From positions 434,001 through 498,000 of the forward strand of contig NC_025261.1 in NCBI RefSeq assembly GCF_000740895.1: a DNA stretch of 64,000 bases, in the 5' to 3' direction. Both the position numbers and the translations under genes were made by a program. Below the pieces are notes generated by a model. It was not told the origin of the DNA and searched no databases. It worked only from the letters and a program-made list of their open reading frames with translations. Shown here one piece after another: positions 1 to 11,593 of the stretch (the first letter of the stretch is position 1; the number at the start of each line of letters is the position of its first letter). The stretch comes from Theileria orientalis strain Shintoku (lineage: Eukaryota; Apicomplexa; Aconoidasida; Piroplasmida; Theileriidae).

Positions 1-120
1 ATAGTTCCAGAACCTTAAACTACATATTATTATTATTATATCCTTTCATTGCCAATATTTACACAGTAATTGACACATTGTCAGTATTTACACACTAATT
101 GACCCATTGTCACAAATCCA

Positions 121-3100
121 TTAACTACTAATTATTACCAGGCGGTAGTCATAGATCATCCTCTTGAACGCCTGTTCGTTGAGTCCGAACAAGTCGTGCA
201 GGTGCTCAAACTGCTCAAACGTCTCCATGTATATGTTATCTTGGTGGTGCTCCATCATATACTTGTAGTAGAACCTCTTTCCGATGTCTTCCAACAGCTC
301 CTCTCTGGCCTTGCCGTGGTATCCCAGGAGGTTACACAGGTACGTCACCTTCTTGGCGTCCACCCTGTTGTGCTCCCTTATCAGCGAGAGGACGTAGTCT
401 TCTATTATTCTACTTGAGTCTCCTTCAAATATCGTTTGCACCATGAACTTTACGTAGTTTTCTTGTACTAAAAGTCCTTTTATGTATATTCCATTACCTG
501 CTATGTCCTGCCTCGGTGCCTTCTCCGATATTATCTTATATCTCAGGCACATTTCTAACATCTCGTCCACATTTTCTATTAATTCCGGTCCAATCCACGT
601 CTTATCAAAGACCTCTCTGAATCTAGCCGCTACGTTTTCAAACACTGCTGAATCCACTATGTTTTTATAGGCCACCTATATGTTACATTGATATCCTGCC
701 AAACAAATCGTGTTTCGTCATTATAATACGACGTAGTCAATGGTCACTTATATATTTGGGTATACGTGTTTATCTACATGTGTATATCTACGCATGCTTG
801 TGCAAGCTTACATTTATCTACACTCACATATCTAAATGTTTCTACACACACATAAGTCTATCTACACTCATCTGTGGTTAAACGTGTATTCATATATCTT
901 GCTCACCTCTGATACTTTCAACCTTTGCGCTTGCGGTTTAAAGTACTTTTCTTGCAGCTTTTCCAAGTCCAACGTCTGGTTTTCGTTGAGCACTTTCGCG
1001 TAGTAACGTTCCAAAAGATGCTGAACGCCAATTAACATCCTCCATCTGCCTAACTACTACCTAATATCATAAATACCCTCAATTCTATTCGTATACTGTA
1101 TCTGCTTACGTGGAAACACTTCGAATGCACTTCTTCCACTTGCTTCGGCGTAATTTGCAGCAACTTTTGAAGCTTCTCCAGGTACTCAACGCCCTTATCG
1201 TCCGGCATCTCCAGTGAATACACGTATCTCATTCTGCAGTTGTTCGATATTTCAAACGGATCAAAGAAGAAATCCTCAGTGTTTCCCAGGTCGTCCTCCA
1301 CCTGTTCCATTGGTCCTTTCGTCCTCCTCAGCACCTCTTCTTCGTAGCAGTACTCCAACGCCCTTCTACATTCCTCCTTTTCTAAACGTATCTATTTTAT
1401 TACCACTTTTACCCTTTTCCGTGATTTTATCATAGTCTTTTTGATACAGCTCTCTTAACCAGTCTCTCGTGCACTTGATGTCATCATTTCTTATTGCCAT
1501 TCTTATGTACAAATACTTCCAATCTCTTATTGGATTTTCAATCAACCTATTATTTTATTATTTATTCTCAACTAATCATGGCAACTATTGATATAATTGT
1601 ATCTAATTTCTCATATTCATCAACCGTATATGTGTCTGTATATTTAACTGTATCAATTACTACATCTGAGTATTATTACTGTATCAATTACTACATCTGA
1701 GTATTATTACTGTATCAATATCTGCGCTATGACTTTCTACCTCTTTGCTGCCGGGAACAGCCTTATGAACTCCTCCTTGTTTTCCGGGCCTCTTTTCCAG
1801 TAGTTGTACATTATCCACGCCTGGTATATCTCCTTCGTTTCCATCACCGGCCTGTACTTCTTGTACATGTCCTCTGGCTTCTTCGCCGCCATGTCGTACT
1901 CCGGGTCTCTTTTCTCTCCTCCCAGGTGGAACTCGTTTGGAATATACCTCATTTCCTTCGGTATTTTTCCTTCCTTCACCAGTCTATCTCTTTCCGCCTG
2001 CTCGTAGTTCGTCGACACTGTGTCTCTGCAGTACATTTTCAGTGGCCTGAGCATTTTCTTTTCTTCCCTTTTAAGGCCAAGCTCTCTTTTTTCCAGGTCA
2101 TTCAATCCATCTTCCTCGTCCATCAACTCCCAGTCTCCGTTCAATTCCTTCAACTTATCCAAGCCCCTTTCTCTTGCGTCGTATTTTTCTCTCTTCACCC
2201 ACCTGTCCGTTCCGTCTGGCCACAACAGCTTCTTCAGTGGACCATAGTATTCTGTGCCTACTATTTCGTTAAGTTCATAGTGGTGCGGCTTCTTCTCATT
2301 GTTCAACGTCAACGCTCTTTCCAACCTGTACTTATACTTTTCGTCTACCAGTCCTTCCATTGAGGTCATCACTCCTTTGTACATGTCCACCAGGTTCTGT
2401 GTTCTTGATCCCACCAGGTACTGGTCTCTTCTCACCACTGCTTCGTTCAAGGCCACTCTTATTGGCACCACCTTCTCCTTGATCACGTTTGTCAATGCAT
2501 TTACCAGCACGATGTCTGACGATTTATACTTTCTCTTTATCAGGTCCATCTGCTCCTTGTTCAGATTCTTCAGGTCCAGCTGCCTCAATTCGTCTATCAG
2601 TGGGCGGAATGTGTACACTCTGTAATGGTCTCGTATTTTTTCCTGGCTCAATCCCATCTTGTCTCCGATATCCTTTATCGACGTAAAAACCTCATTCAAC
2701 CACTCATCTCTGTTCTTTGCGCTGTATTTAACTCCGCTACTCATCTGCATACTGTCGTTATTGAGGCTGGCTGTTCCATCCTCTTCCACCTTATTGCTGC
2801 TATTCTCGGTGTTAGCTGTTATAATACTGCCGATACTGGTGCTGCTAGAGCCACTTGCTAGACCACCACTTGCTGCACTGCCATTACCACCACTTGTGAG
2901 ACTACTCCCAGTACCACTACCACTGACTGCACTTGTTTGATTTGTACTATTACTGCCGCTAAATCCGAATAGGAGGTAGTTGGGATTGTTTTCGACGTCC
3001 ACTATTATGTCGTCATCATCTTTGTCCGGCTTTTCGTCTATCTTCAGTGACAGCTTGTACTTTCCGTTTAGGCTCTGCAGGTGTACCATCATCACTCTGT

Positions 3101-6011
3101 GCTTCACTTGCTCCAGCGCCTCTTCCGACATGTTGAACCCCTTCTTATACCAGGTCAGGTCTCCCTTTCCCCCTCTCAGGTCGTTGTATATCATGTTTGC
3201 CACGAAGTTTAGCCACTGGTTCGGCATGTTCCTCAGCATGAACTCCTCTGACACTCCTAACACCATCGACAGCCCCTTGATCAACTCTTCTATTCTGTCC
3301 TTCTTCACGAACAGCTCGAGTAACTCGTCCCTCAGCTTTTCATTCTCATACGTCTGCTTCCTCTTCAACTTAACCTGGTCATCTCCCAGGACCTCGTTTC
3401 TTTGGAAGTATCCGTACTTCGTCTTTATGTTTTCCCTTCTTATGTATCCGTTGTTTTCCTTCAGCGACTCTGCCCAGTCCTCTATCTCCCTCAATGTGTA
3501 CGTTCCTTCCCAGTCCGGATCTAGTGGCGGCATCACGTTATCTGGTCTCATCTTTTCACTTTCGTCCTCCTTCTTCTCAAACGCTCCTCCGAAGTCCTTC
3601 GGCTCCGTGCAGCTCACGAAGTCCTCCATGTTCGAGAAGACGTGCAGCGCCACACACGCGAATACCATTGCGTTGTGCTTCGCCCTCTCCGCGTTCTCCG
3701 GCGGCAGCCCTGCCTCCTCGTCCTTCTTCCTGTAGAAGAAGGAGTAGTCGTCGTCCTTCACCAGGGTTCCGTCCACGAAGTCTTCTCCTGATATCGTGTG
3801 TCCCACCACTTCTCCTTCCGGCGACGCTGGGAGGCAGTCCATGTTCCCCAGGTACTTCGCTGCTGTGTACAGCAGTCTGTACACACTCGTCTTCGAGAGC
3901 GGCAGGCATATCGAGCAGATGTACTTCAGGCTGTTCACCATGCTCACGTACTCTCCCAGCTTACCTCTGCTGTCGTACTCTCCGTTTCTTTCGTGCAAGC
4001 TCGTCAGCGTATACTTCGCCTTCGGCCACTTCTCCTTCTTTCCCTCCTCCTCCGGCAGCATCGGGTACGCGTACATCGGATCATCTGGCTCCTCCTTCTC
4101 CTCTTCTTTCTGAGGCTCCACTCCGTAGAGCTCATCTATTGTGAATATGTTTGAGTTATACGTTCTTTCTCTCGGCAGCGTTTTGTACATCTTCAGTATC
4201 GAGTTAAACACCAGTATTGTTGCCACGTCTTCCAAATTTGTTCTAAACTCTTTATCGTTTACTTTGCAGCCTATTCCCAGATCCACCAGGTTCTGTCTTC
4301 TCACATCCATTACCCTTTTCAGAAAGTCACTCTCGTACACCTGTGCCAGATCTCCAACTTTCCTCTTACTGTATTCACCTCCATCGCTATCACTACTCTC
4401 TTTCGATGATAAGGCATCTTCCTCTGCTCCTCTAAACAACCTTCTCGCCACTTTCCACCTACTCATTATGTCGATTATGCTGATTCTATTCAATTTACTG
4501 CTGAACTTCGATATGTGCTCCCATAAACCCTTCACGTCTCCTTCCTCCAACATTCTTACATCCTTGTACAACAACTTTATTACTTCATTGAAGTAATCTT
4601 CTCTATTTTTTCTGTTTGTTAACAACAAATATGGAATCGACCCTACTATGTACTTCAATTTGTCCTTGTTTTTGTGCAGAAATTCAAATTGCGGCCCCTG
4701 CCTTTCATACAGGTACTCTGCTAACAGCTCCGACGCCTTTCCCAGTGCCACTCCTGCTACCGCTCCAAGTATCGGATCAAACACCAACTTTTCCAGCACT
4801 CTCGAGCTCTGTCTGTACGTTTCCAGGAAATTTTCCTTCATTGTGCTCGACAGCTCCAGACTCGTCTTAAACCTTCTGTCGTACCAGTGCCTGTACAGGT
4901 CCAGGTAGTCGTCGTCGATCATTGGGAACTTCAACTCCGGGTACTCCCTACTGAACTCCAGCATACACTCCGTCTTCGAGGTGACCATTCTGTTGTAGTC
5001 GTCCAATATCTCGTGGTCCGACACCTCCTTTTTGTCATCGCACACCAGGTCCAGCGGCTTATATATTCTGTGCAGCACCGTCAACATCTTCCTCGCCTTC
5101 TCCGGGTTGCATCTCACCACTTCCTTCAGGTGATCGTAGCCTTCTTCCAGGTATCCTCTCAGGCTCTTCTCCGATATTGGCGTCGGGTTATCCAAAGGCT
5201 CAATTCCAAATGCGTACTTGTCGTTTTTTACAAATGGCACTTCTTCATCTCCCAGCAGTGTCGATTCAATTTTTTTCTTAAAATTTTTAAAAAAGTCACT
5301 AACTTTATCGTATTTTGGCGTTATACCAAGTTCATTAAATAATTTACACACATAATGATCTGGAGGCGAGTCAATACTGAATATTGAACGTGCGCACGAT
5401 GCTTTCTCGCTTCTCGTTATCAATTTCGGAGGTTTCAATCCCATTTTCTTAAACACTACTGTCCAATTTCCATATTTTAGGTATAATTTTTGCGCTGTGT
5501 TGTACATTTCAATTAGAACATCCATACTGTTTTTATAGTCATGCCTCGGCCACACTTTCCGATTATATGATCTGTATACGTCCCAGCAACCTCCTTCCAG
5601 GTCATATGGGTCTACCTTTCTGCGTTGTTTTCCTTGCAATCTGTTTAACCTAATCAGATAGTCATGGCTAAATTCCATATTCATGTTTATCTTATTGATG
5701 ATGAATCCTTTTATTTGTTTATGCGATAAATGATTTAAAATAGACCCATAATGGCCTCCTTTTGTCAATGTATTTGACCAATTTAACTTTTTATTTAATA
5801 CAATGCGATTATTTGTGTTCAAAATTGACTTCCTTGTGAACAAACTCGTGTTATCGTTGCGAAACCAAGGCGTTAACTGCCAATCATCTCCAAGAGACGA
5901 CCATATTGTAGCAATTAACGGCGTTCTAACATGTATACTAAAAACTGGAACTATTATTTCAAAGTACAATTTTACACATATTAGAAGTGATACAATGTCT
6001 TTAAACTGCAT
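121..6011 (-). CDS. Very large secreted protein, possible Tic110-like apicoplast translocon component
   Basis: I join five exons (6011-1741, 1546-1413, 1381-1110, 1053-907, 675-121); every junction is GT-AG and keeps frame, giving 1,792 residues. The N-terminus has a hydrophobic signal-like stretch (about residues 5-25) followed by an Asn/Lys/Arg-rich, acid-poor region, the usual form of an apicoplast bipartite leader. A small-residue hydrophobic segment, DPILGAVAGVALGKA, lies at about 412-426. The rest is charged and probably helical, interrupted by a Ser/Gly/Thr/Asn-rich stretch encoded at about 2760-2970. Near the C-terminus, segments such as LLQITPKQVEEVHSK resemble the helical repeats of plant Tic110. 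That resemblance, with the leader and the Gly/Ala-rich membrane segment, suggests an inner-membrane plastid import protein, but I do not recognise the family firmly. The start is the first ATG of the long exon. Confidence 0.6.
1648..1721. repeat. 31-bp tandem repeat in an intron
   Basis: About 2.4 copies of a 31-bp unit beginning ctgtatcaattactacatct lie inside the intron 1547-1740 of the large leftmost gene. The first two copies look identical. The repeat does not touch either splice site. Confidence 0.85.
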
Positions 6012-6343
6012 TCTTTATTAGCATCAATTTCATAATTTAAATTAAATATAATGTAATTTGTGTTACAGTGTGTTACAAATTAAATGATATACATAATATT
6101 AGAAATAACTAACAATTTGTGAACAAAAAATGGTGCTGTGGGATTCTATTCTTATCAATTTCATTCTATATTTATGTTTCAATTACTGTTACCTGTGAAT
6201 ATTATTATCAAAATTTTAATTCAAATTGTATAATTATTAGCAAAATTCCAATTTATTCATTTTTTATCATTTTTTATTTTTTGTAAGGATTCTACAATTT
6301 TTTTTACAAAATTTAGATGATGTGTAACATTTAATATTCTATA
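6012..6343. other. AT-rich divergent spacer
   Basis: This spacer of about 330 bp separates two divergently transcribed genes, so it must hold both promoters. It is very AT-rich with T runs. I see no ORF, RNA or clear motif in it. Confidence 0.6.
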
Positions 6344-6598
6344 ATGAACTCTTCTGATTTAGATGTTGATGACCGTATTGAATCGACCGGGTGTAAAAAG
6401 GAATACGACCTTCTTCAAGAGTGTATAGATTTGTATAACAGGTACCGCTTACACATATTACAAATCCATTCATTATTACACCATCAAACAACCATTATTT
6501 AACATATTAATATACATATGCTGTTTAGAGATTGGAGAAAATGCCAAAATGAATTGAAGCAGTTATCTAAGTGCTTATATGATAAAAAATCAACTTGA
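6344..6598 (+). CDS. COA4-like twin CX9C cytochrome oxidase assembly factor
   Basis: Two exons (6344-6441, 6529-6598) encode 55 residues. The protein has two perfect CX9C motifs, CKKEYDLLQEC and CQNELKQLSKC, joined by a short linker with the family-like NRDWRKC. The N-terminal part DDRIESTGC matches the start of the CHCH domain of COA4. Twin CX9C proteins are imported into the mitochondrial intermembrane space by Mia40/Erv and oxidised to a helical hairpin; COA4 assists copper-dependent assembly of complex IV. That fits the SCO1 gene 12 kb away, although the two are not linked transcriptionally. The 3' end overlaps the GcvH-like gene on the other strand by 9 bp. The gene is too short and split to show as a long ORF. 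Confidence 0.8.
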
Positions 6599-7102
6599 TT
6601 TCTTCTTCACCTTTACCAGATAGTTCTTATCACCTTCCGGGTTATCGAACAGGTCTTTTAGTACCTCCTCAGTCGTCTGATTTGCAAACTTCGGGTTTAC
6701 TTCCTCGATTGTGCAATCCAACGGTGAATAGAAGTCGTATAATGTTTTGGAATCTTCGACGCTGAATAGATAATCTCCCCTTTTCAACTCCGTTTCTTCT
6801 GTAAAATTTATGTACACTATTTCGTTGAAGTCTTTAAATTTACTTTTTGTCACTCCCAGTAGCCAGAAGTTTGATTCCGCCTCTTTTATGTAGTAATCAT
6901 CTTCCAATTTTATCTGATTGCCACTTGTGACATAGTATCTTTTATCAACACACTCAACACATCGTTTCCATTTATTTTTAGCATAGTTTACATGTATTTT
7001 TGGCTCAATTGCTATACTTTTACTTCTAATGAATCTCCCTTGATTTGGCAGTACAATCGAAGTCAATCTAGCTATATTTCTTATTTTGGAGATATAATCC
7101 AT
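6590..7102 (-). CDS. gcvH: Glycine cleavage H-like lipoyl protein, mitochondrial
   Basis: A single exon of 170 residues. The first 30 residues are rich in Arg, Lys, Ile and Ser and poor in acids, as in a mitochondrial presequence. The C-terminal half follows the H-protein fold: a segment ending in EIVYINFTEE, then KRGDYLFSVEDSKTLYDFYSPL, broken here at the lipoyl hairpin. Lys119 in EDSKT sits at the lipoylation position of the usual ESVKA. The end, DNPEGDKNYLVKVK, resembles the terminal strand of H proteins. In other organisms H protein shuttles aminomethyl groups in the glycine cleavage system; many apicomplexans keep it with an incomplete system, so it may act mainly as a lipoyl acceptor or relay. 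The stop codon region overlaps the COA4-like gene. Confidence 0.75.
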   Translation of the reverse strand: MDYISKIRNIARLTSIVLPNQGRFIRSKSIAIEPKIHVNYAKNKWKRCVECVDKRYYVTSGNQIKLEDDYYIKEAESNFWLLGVTKSKFKDFNEIVYINFTEETELKRGDYLFSVEDSKTLYDFYSPLDCTIEEVNPKFANQTTEEVLKDLFDNPEGDKNYLVKVKKKSS

Positions 7103-7161
7103 GTCACAAACCTATTACTTTACACATGTATTTATTAATTGTATGAAATTACAATTCAATT

Positions 7162-7600
7162 TCACTTTTTGGAGGGTGGTTTCGTTCCTTCGCGGAACTT
7201 GTTCTTAAAGCGCCTTGGCATTGTCTTCAGGTATCTGCATCTTCCCGTTCCCACTGTTTTCCTTCTCTTTGCCTTGAACGACCAGTTATAGTGGCGGGTC
7301 TTTGCATCAGGGTATCCTGCGATTATTATTAGCAAGCCCATTTATTAATTGCTACCATGGATCAAAACATTTTAAAATATATGCTATGTCTACTTAGCTA
7401 CTCCTCTATCTAGTGGTTTTGGTGGATACTTATTGTGGAATCTCAGCTAATGCCTATCACATACTACCTATATACTTACCGCACGAGGCGCATCTTTTTT
7501 TCGTACTATGAAACGAGCGGTTTCCGCATCTGAGGCACAGAGTGTGGGTAGTGCTGTTACAGAGACCGAATGACCCTGTTCCCTTTCCTGACTTACCCAT
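7162..7600 (-). CDS. RPL37: 60S ribosomal protein eL37
   Basis: Two exons (7600-7480, 7316-7162) give 91 residues. The start [12 protein letters not shown] and the four-cysteine zinc site ([13 protein letters not shown], then CASCG) are diagnostic of eL37, followed by [18 protein letters not shown] cut here and a basic tail ending PPSKK. The protein binds 25S/28S rRNA in the large subunit. The intron falls inside a Gly codon directly after the last zinc cysteine, at GGTAAG. Length and all zinc ligands are normal. Confidence 0.95.
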
Positions 7601-7974
7601 TTTCTTCTATTCCGCTACCTTGTTTTATGTGACCGTATTTTTTAAAGCTTCTCCAAGTGTATAAAATATAAATACAGATGGAATTTTTAAAGTTTATTGT
7701 TTTAATTATGAATTTTATTTCGACCCCCCCACTCGATTCTACACTCGAGCCTTGTTGTTATTGTTTCCCCAAATCGCTTCCACTCATTTTTCCTGACCCA
7801 CTTTCATCATATATATGTTTATTTTAAACCCTTTTATTTTTATTTTTTTAATTTTTTGTTCCTAATATCTTTAACACATTTCACAATTCTATATTAGTCC
7901 TTCTTTCCACCTCATTTATTCACCATGAACTTTACCATGTTACTTACTCATATACTGTTTATACTTTTACCATA
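7601..7974. other. Intergenic spacer, no gene seen
   Basis: About 370 bp between eL37 and the 3' end of the next minus-strand gene; it should contain the eL37 promoter. It is AT-rich apart from a run of seven C at 7724-7730 and a small GC-richer patch to about 7760. I see no coding or RNA signal. Confidence 0.5.
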
Positions 7975-10100
7975 TTATTCCAGTGATATTTCCACTGATG
8001 TTATCAGCGGGTTCGTGTTCGCCTTGATCTTACTGTCTAGCAGTGTGTTTGTGAAGCTCAGCAGGCTCTGCAGGTCCATCTGTTCCTTCTGGCATCCCTC
8101 CACCATGTTCTGCAGTCCTTCCAGTATGTTTTCGTCAAACTCCTCCACTTCCTACATTAATTTCGTTACCACTTCTCGTGCTTACCACTACTTTTGCGTC
8201 CAACATTACGTTGATCATCTTTATTATCCTCTCTATTCCTATTCCGACTCCTCCTACCGCTTCACTATCATCTACATCCATTTCATCTTCCGCGTTCCTT
8301 TCTTCGTAGATGTTTCCTTTCATATCGCTTGATACTTTGTTATAGTATCTTTCCATCATTTCCAGCAGTTTATGCAGGATTTTTTTAAATGTTATTGAGT
8401 CCATTTCACTTTTCAATGCTCTTTTCAGTTCACTCTCCGAACTAAACATTTTTATCACTCATTACCGCTTTAATATCAATGCTTATGTTAGTAATTCTTA
8501 CCACCTCGTGTATAGCATAAAGTCCTCCAGTAGCGATATGTCATTCTTCAGTATTCTCACTGCGTCTGCCTCCTAATATTTATTGATCGTTTACTCTTCC
8601 ACTTACTGGTATGTGTACGCACTTCAAAATCTTCTTACAGCACGATTTAGCTTTATTCGATATCAGGTAGTCCACCAGTTTTCTCGTGATAACTATTTCC
8701 GAGGTTTCTATTAACCTTTCAAGCTCTACGTAATCGCGTCAGAATAATATCAACATTAAACAACCCCAATATCATGTGCTTAACAACTGTCCTACTATCT
8801 ATTTTCCGCGTGCTTACCTTTTGTCGTTGGCATCTGTGTGTATGGATCATGGTATGATATTGTTTCCGTCGGCATCTCCTCTGAGAACGACAATACACTA
8901 TATCTTGAATCCTCAGACTCAATCAGGACATTGAAAACTCCTCTATAATACTGCATCTGCACATATTTTTATCATTATTACCACTACTTACTGATACTAC
9001 TTCCTTAGCCCTAAATTCATTCTGTTTACTTGACGATGTGCCTGTGTTGGTGTGACTCGTATTCACATCCCTTGTTGAATCCGTGTGTGTTTGTTTTAAT
9101 CCGTGTGTATTCAATTTAATTGTTTTAAACGCCCCTTTTATATTAATTTCGTGGAAACTGATTATCAAGTCTTCCTTACTCAGTCTTACAAAACACAATA
9201 TATTATTATTAATCAGCTTCACCAATCTAGGCCCCTTGGTATCTTTAACTGCCTCTAGTTCATATTTTACAAGTTTGTATTTTAGGCCCTCCTCCACTTC
9301 TACAACCTTTTCAGATGTGTGATTCCGCTCTAACTTTGACTCCAACCTGCCTACTGTTGCTACTGAAGGCTCTAATGAACCGTTAAGTCTATTTAGTTTA
9401 AAAACTGTGTATCCGTGTTCACTCGATAGCAGGTAACAGTTCATATACAGCGACGAGTCAAACTTTACTTTTACATCTTTCGACAGAATTTCCTTGCGCA
9501 ACAGCATCATGTTCGTGTCCTCTATTCCTATTGTACAGTACTTTACCACTTCCTCCGTCTTGTATACGCATACTGCCATGCTTTCCTCTGCCAAACCCAG
9601 ATACAGGACACTGGCGTCACACCTCCCCTTGTACTTCTCCAGAATCAAGTGGTTGTTGTTTATTTGCAGCTTAAAACACTTCAGCGTCTTACATATCAGA
9701 GCCAACAGTGGGTATTCTGAACCGAGTGGCAGGAATCCTATTATCCTTTCCCTCAACTTCTTCTGTCCATATTTATTATCTGCTATAAGTTTATATAATA
9801 CATTTCTTGATGAGAAATATATGTCATCTTCTTTTTTATGTATAAGGTTGCAATTTTCAGGCAAATTATATGTATTTACGATACCAAATTCCTAAAAACT
9901 CGCTTAAATCCTCCTTATTAATAACAAATAAATATCAGTATCACATAAGGTTCTACTAACTACTTATTTCTTACGTTAATTTCGTATATTTTACATTTAT
10001 TTTTAAAATAAAAATAATTGTCATGTTGCGATACAAATGTGGAATCCTCTTCTAACTCTAGATTGATAGAATCATAATCGTCAATTATTGATTCCATCAT
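7975..10100 (-). CDS. Unrecognised protein of about 595 residues, seven exons
   Basis: Exons 10100-9975, 9891-8992, 8956-8818, 8725-8607, 8572-8502, 8441-8186 and 8151-7975 join in frame (1,788 nt). Three introns are only 34-36 bp. The N-terminal two thirds read as short beta strands with hydrophobic/charged alternation, for example YFYFKNKCKIYEIN and GFLPLGSEYPLLALIC, suggesting a beta-propeller, though no WD signature is visible. The C-terminal third is helical and acidic (residues from ELERLIETSEIV to the end). That layout, propeller then helical tail, is common among nucleolar U3 processome and scaffold proteins, but this is only an inference. There is no signal peptide or membrane segment. 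The start is the first of two adjacent in-frame ATGs. Confidence 0.7.
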
Positions 10101-10277
10101 ACTATACACCCATGTATTGTTTTATGTGTCTACAAATTTATATGATTCTCTCATTTTTATTTTTATTTACACCATTTGTTTGCCTTCCCCATGGAATCAC
10201 TAATTTTTATTTTATTTATCTCCTATTCACACTCATGAGATTATAGATTTTAAAAATATTTATTTTTATTACTAAAG

Positions 10278-10596
10278 ATGATTATTCCTGTCCGTTGTTT
10301 TACTTGTGGCAAGGTAATTGGTCACCTGTGGGAGAAGTGGCTCGAAATGCTTAAAAAGAACACGCCAGAGGGGTAAGTATTTCTCTACTGACTTCTATAT
10401 ACATTTATATTCACATTCAACTTATTTTTTCTATAGTAAAGCTCTAGATGAACTTGGACTCACTCGATACTGTTGTCGGAGGATGATTCTGACCCATGTG
10501 GATTTAATAGAGAAGCTTCTTGTATACAATAGTAAGTGTACACTATTTTACATTACTTCTTTAGTTTATGATAAGCGAAGTCCCGAAATGTTATGA
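10278..10596 (+). CDS. RPB10: RNA polymerase subunit RPB10 (RPABC5), shared by Pol I, II and III
   Basis: Three exons (10278-10372, 10437-10531, 10565-10596) give 73 residues. The start [15 protein letters not shown] and the second metal half [19 protein letters not shown] are close to universal in this family; the four zinc cysteines (C7, C10 and the CC pair) are all present. The protein is a small structural subunit of all three nuclear RNA polymerases. The last intron is only 33 bp, and the C-terminus after it ([10 protein letters not shown]) is not family-typical, which is normal for this variable end. Confidence 0.95.
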
Positions 10597-10683
10597 GTTT
10601 AAGTTGTTGCCACCCTCAGTTTTAATCGTTAATGTTTTCTGATTCTTCGTACTTTTTCCCTAAGTTTTTATATTTATTTAAAA

Positions 10684-11452
10684 CTAACTTAGCATCTCCT
10701 TGAGGTTGTTTACTATTTCATTCTCCTTATTCATTCTGGCTTGATATTTTTCTAACATCTTAGCCCTTTCTTGTTCTGCCGTTAAAACCTAAAGAAGTGT
10801 TTGTTAGTCTCATCCGTGTTGTGTGTTGGTGCTATATATTTATGTTTACCATTGATTCTTTCTTTATTCTCATTGCGTTGATCGCCCTGTGCCTGGATCC
10901 ACTCATTACGTATCCTATCTTTTCAAAGTTCTCGATTTCATCGCTTGTCAGTCCAACTTCACCTCTTCTTGGAATTCTTTTACCTTGCTGAACAAATTGC
11001 GCTATTGCGTCCCCTTCTCCAGGTAACAATTCGTTCCCGTAGTTGATTCTCTTTTCCAATGAAGGTTTAACTTTCAAGGGTTTAGGACCATATTCGTCAT
11101 CACTATCAGATTCATCCACTTGATCAACAGATGTTTGTATAGATTTTAACTCGTTTGAGGTTTCCTCTGATTCCTTGTTATCATGTGTTTTATCCTGTGT
11201 GTGTTTTCCATCATTATTTACATCCTTCTTACGATGTTCTATATCTTTTCCAATATTATCCCCTGTTTCCTCTTTGTTTTCTTCTGCTTTGCGATATTTA
11301 TTGAGTATTTCTCTGTATACATCTGGACTCGTGCTTCTCGACCTTGCGTATACATCTTCACATTTTAATCTTTTTTTCAACCTTTCTCTGTTCCTTTTAT
11401 TCATCCATATTGTACGCTTTTCGTTATCTTCACTAGATCCTGAGAATTCCAT
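10684..11452 (-). CDS. NKAP: NKAP-like spliceosome-associated protein
   Basis: Two exons (11452-10850, 10788-10684) give 235 residues. The N-terminal half is charged and low complexity (Lys/Arg/Glu/Ser). The C-terminal SynMuv/NKAP domain is clear: LLPGEGDAIAQFVQ, GKRIPRRGEVGLTS, FEKIGYVMSGSRHRAIN and a final helix from VLTAEQERAKMLEKY. In animals NKAP binds the spliceosome and RNA and acts in transcription repression; a splicing role is most likely here. It is shorter than the human protein because the Arg/Ser region is reduced. Confidence 0.9.
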
Positions 11453-11593
11453 CGATATATATTAAATGTGTTGTGTATGTGCGTTCAAATCCACACATTT
11501 TACTATTACACTAAGTCTAATTCACACAATTAACTAATATTATAAATATATAGTCAATTCAAAGTAAAAAAACATATACATATAAATTAAAAC

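Noticed and set aside
2980..4144. Long plus-strand ORFs antisense to the leftmost large gene
   Set aside because: They are Ser/Leu/Pro-rich shadows of GC-rich codons in a 1,424-codon exon on the other strand, with no domain.
7720..7735. Run of seven C in a spacer
   Set aside because: Single homopolymer; no telomere-like or regulatory repeat around it.
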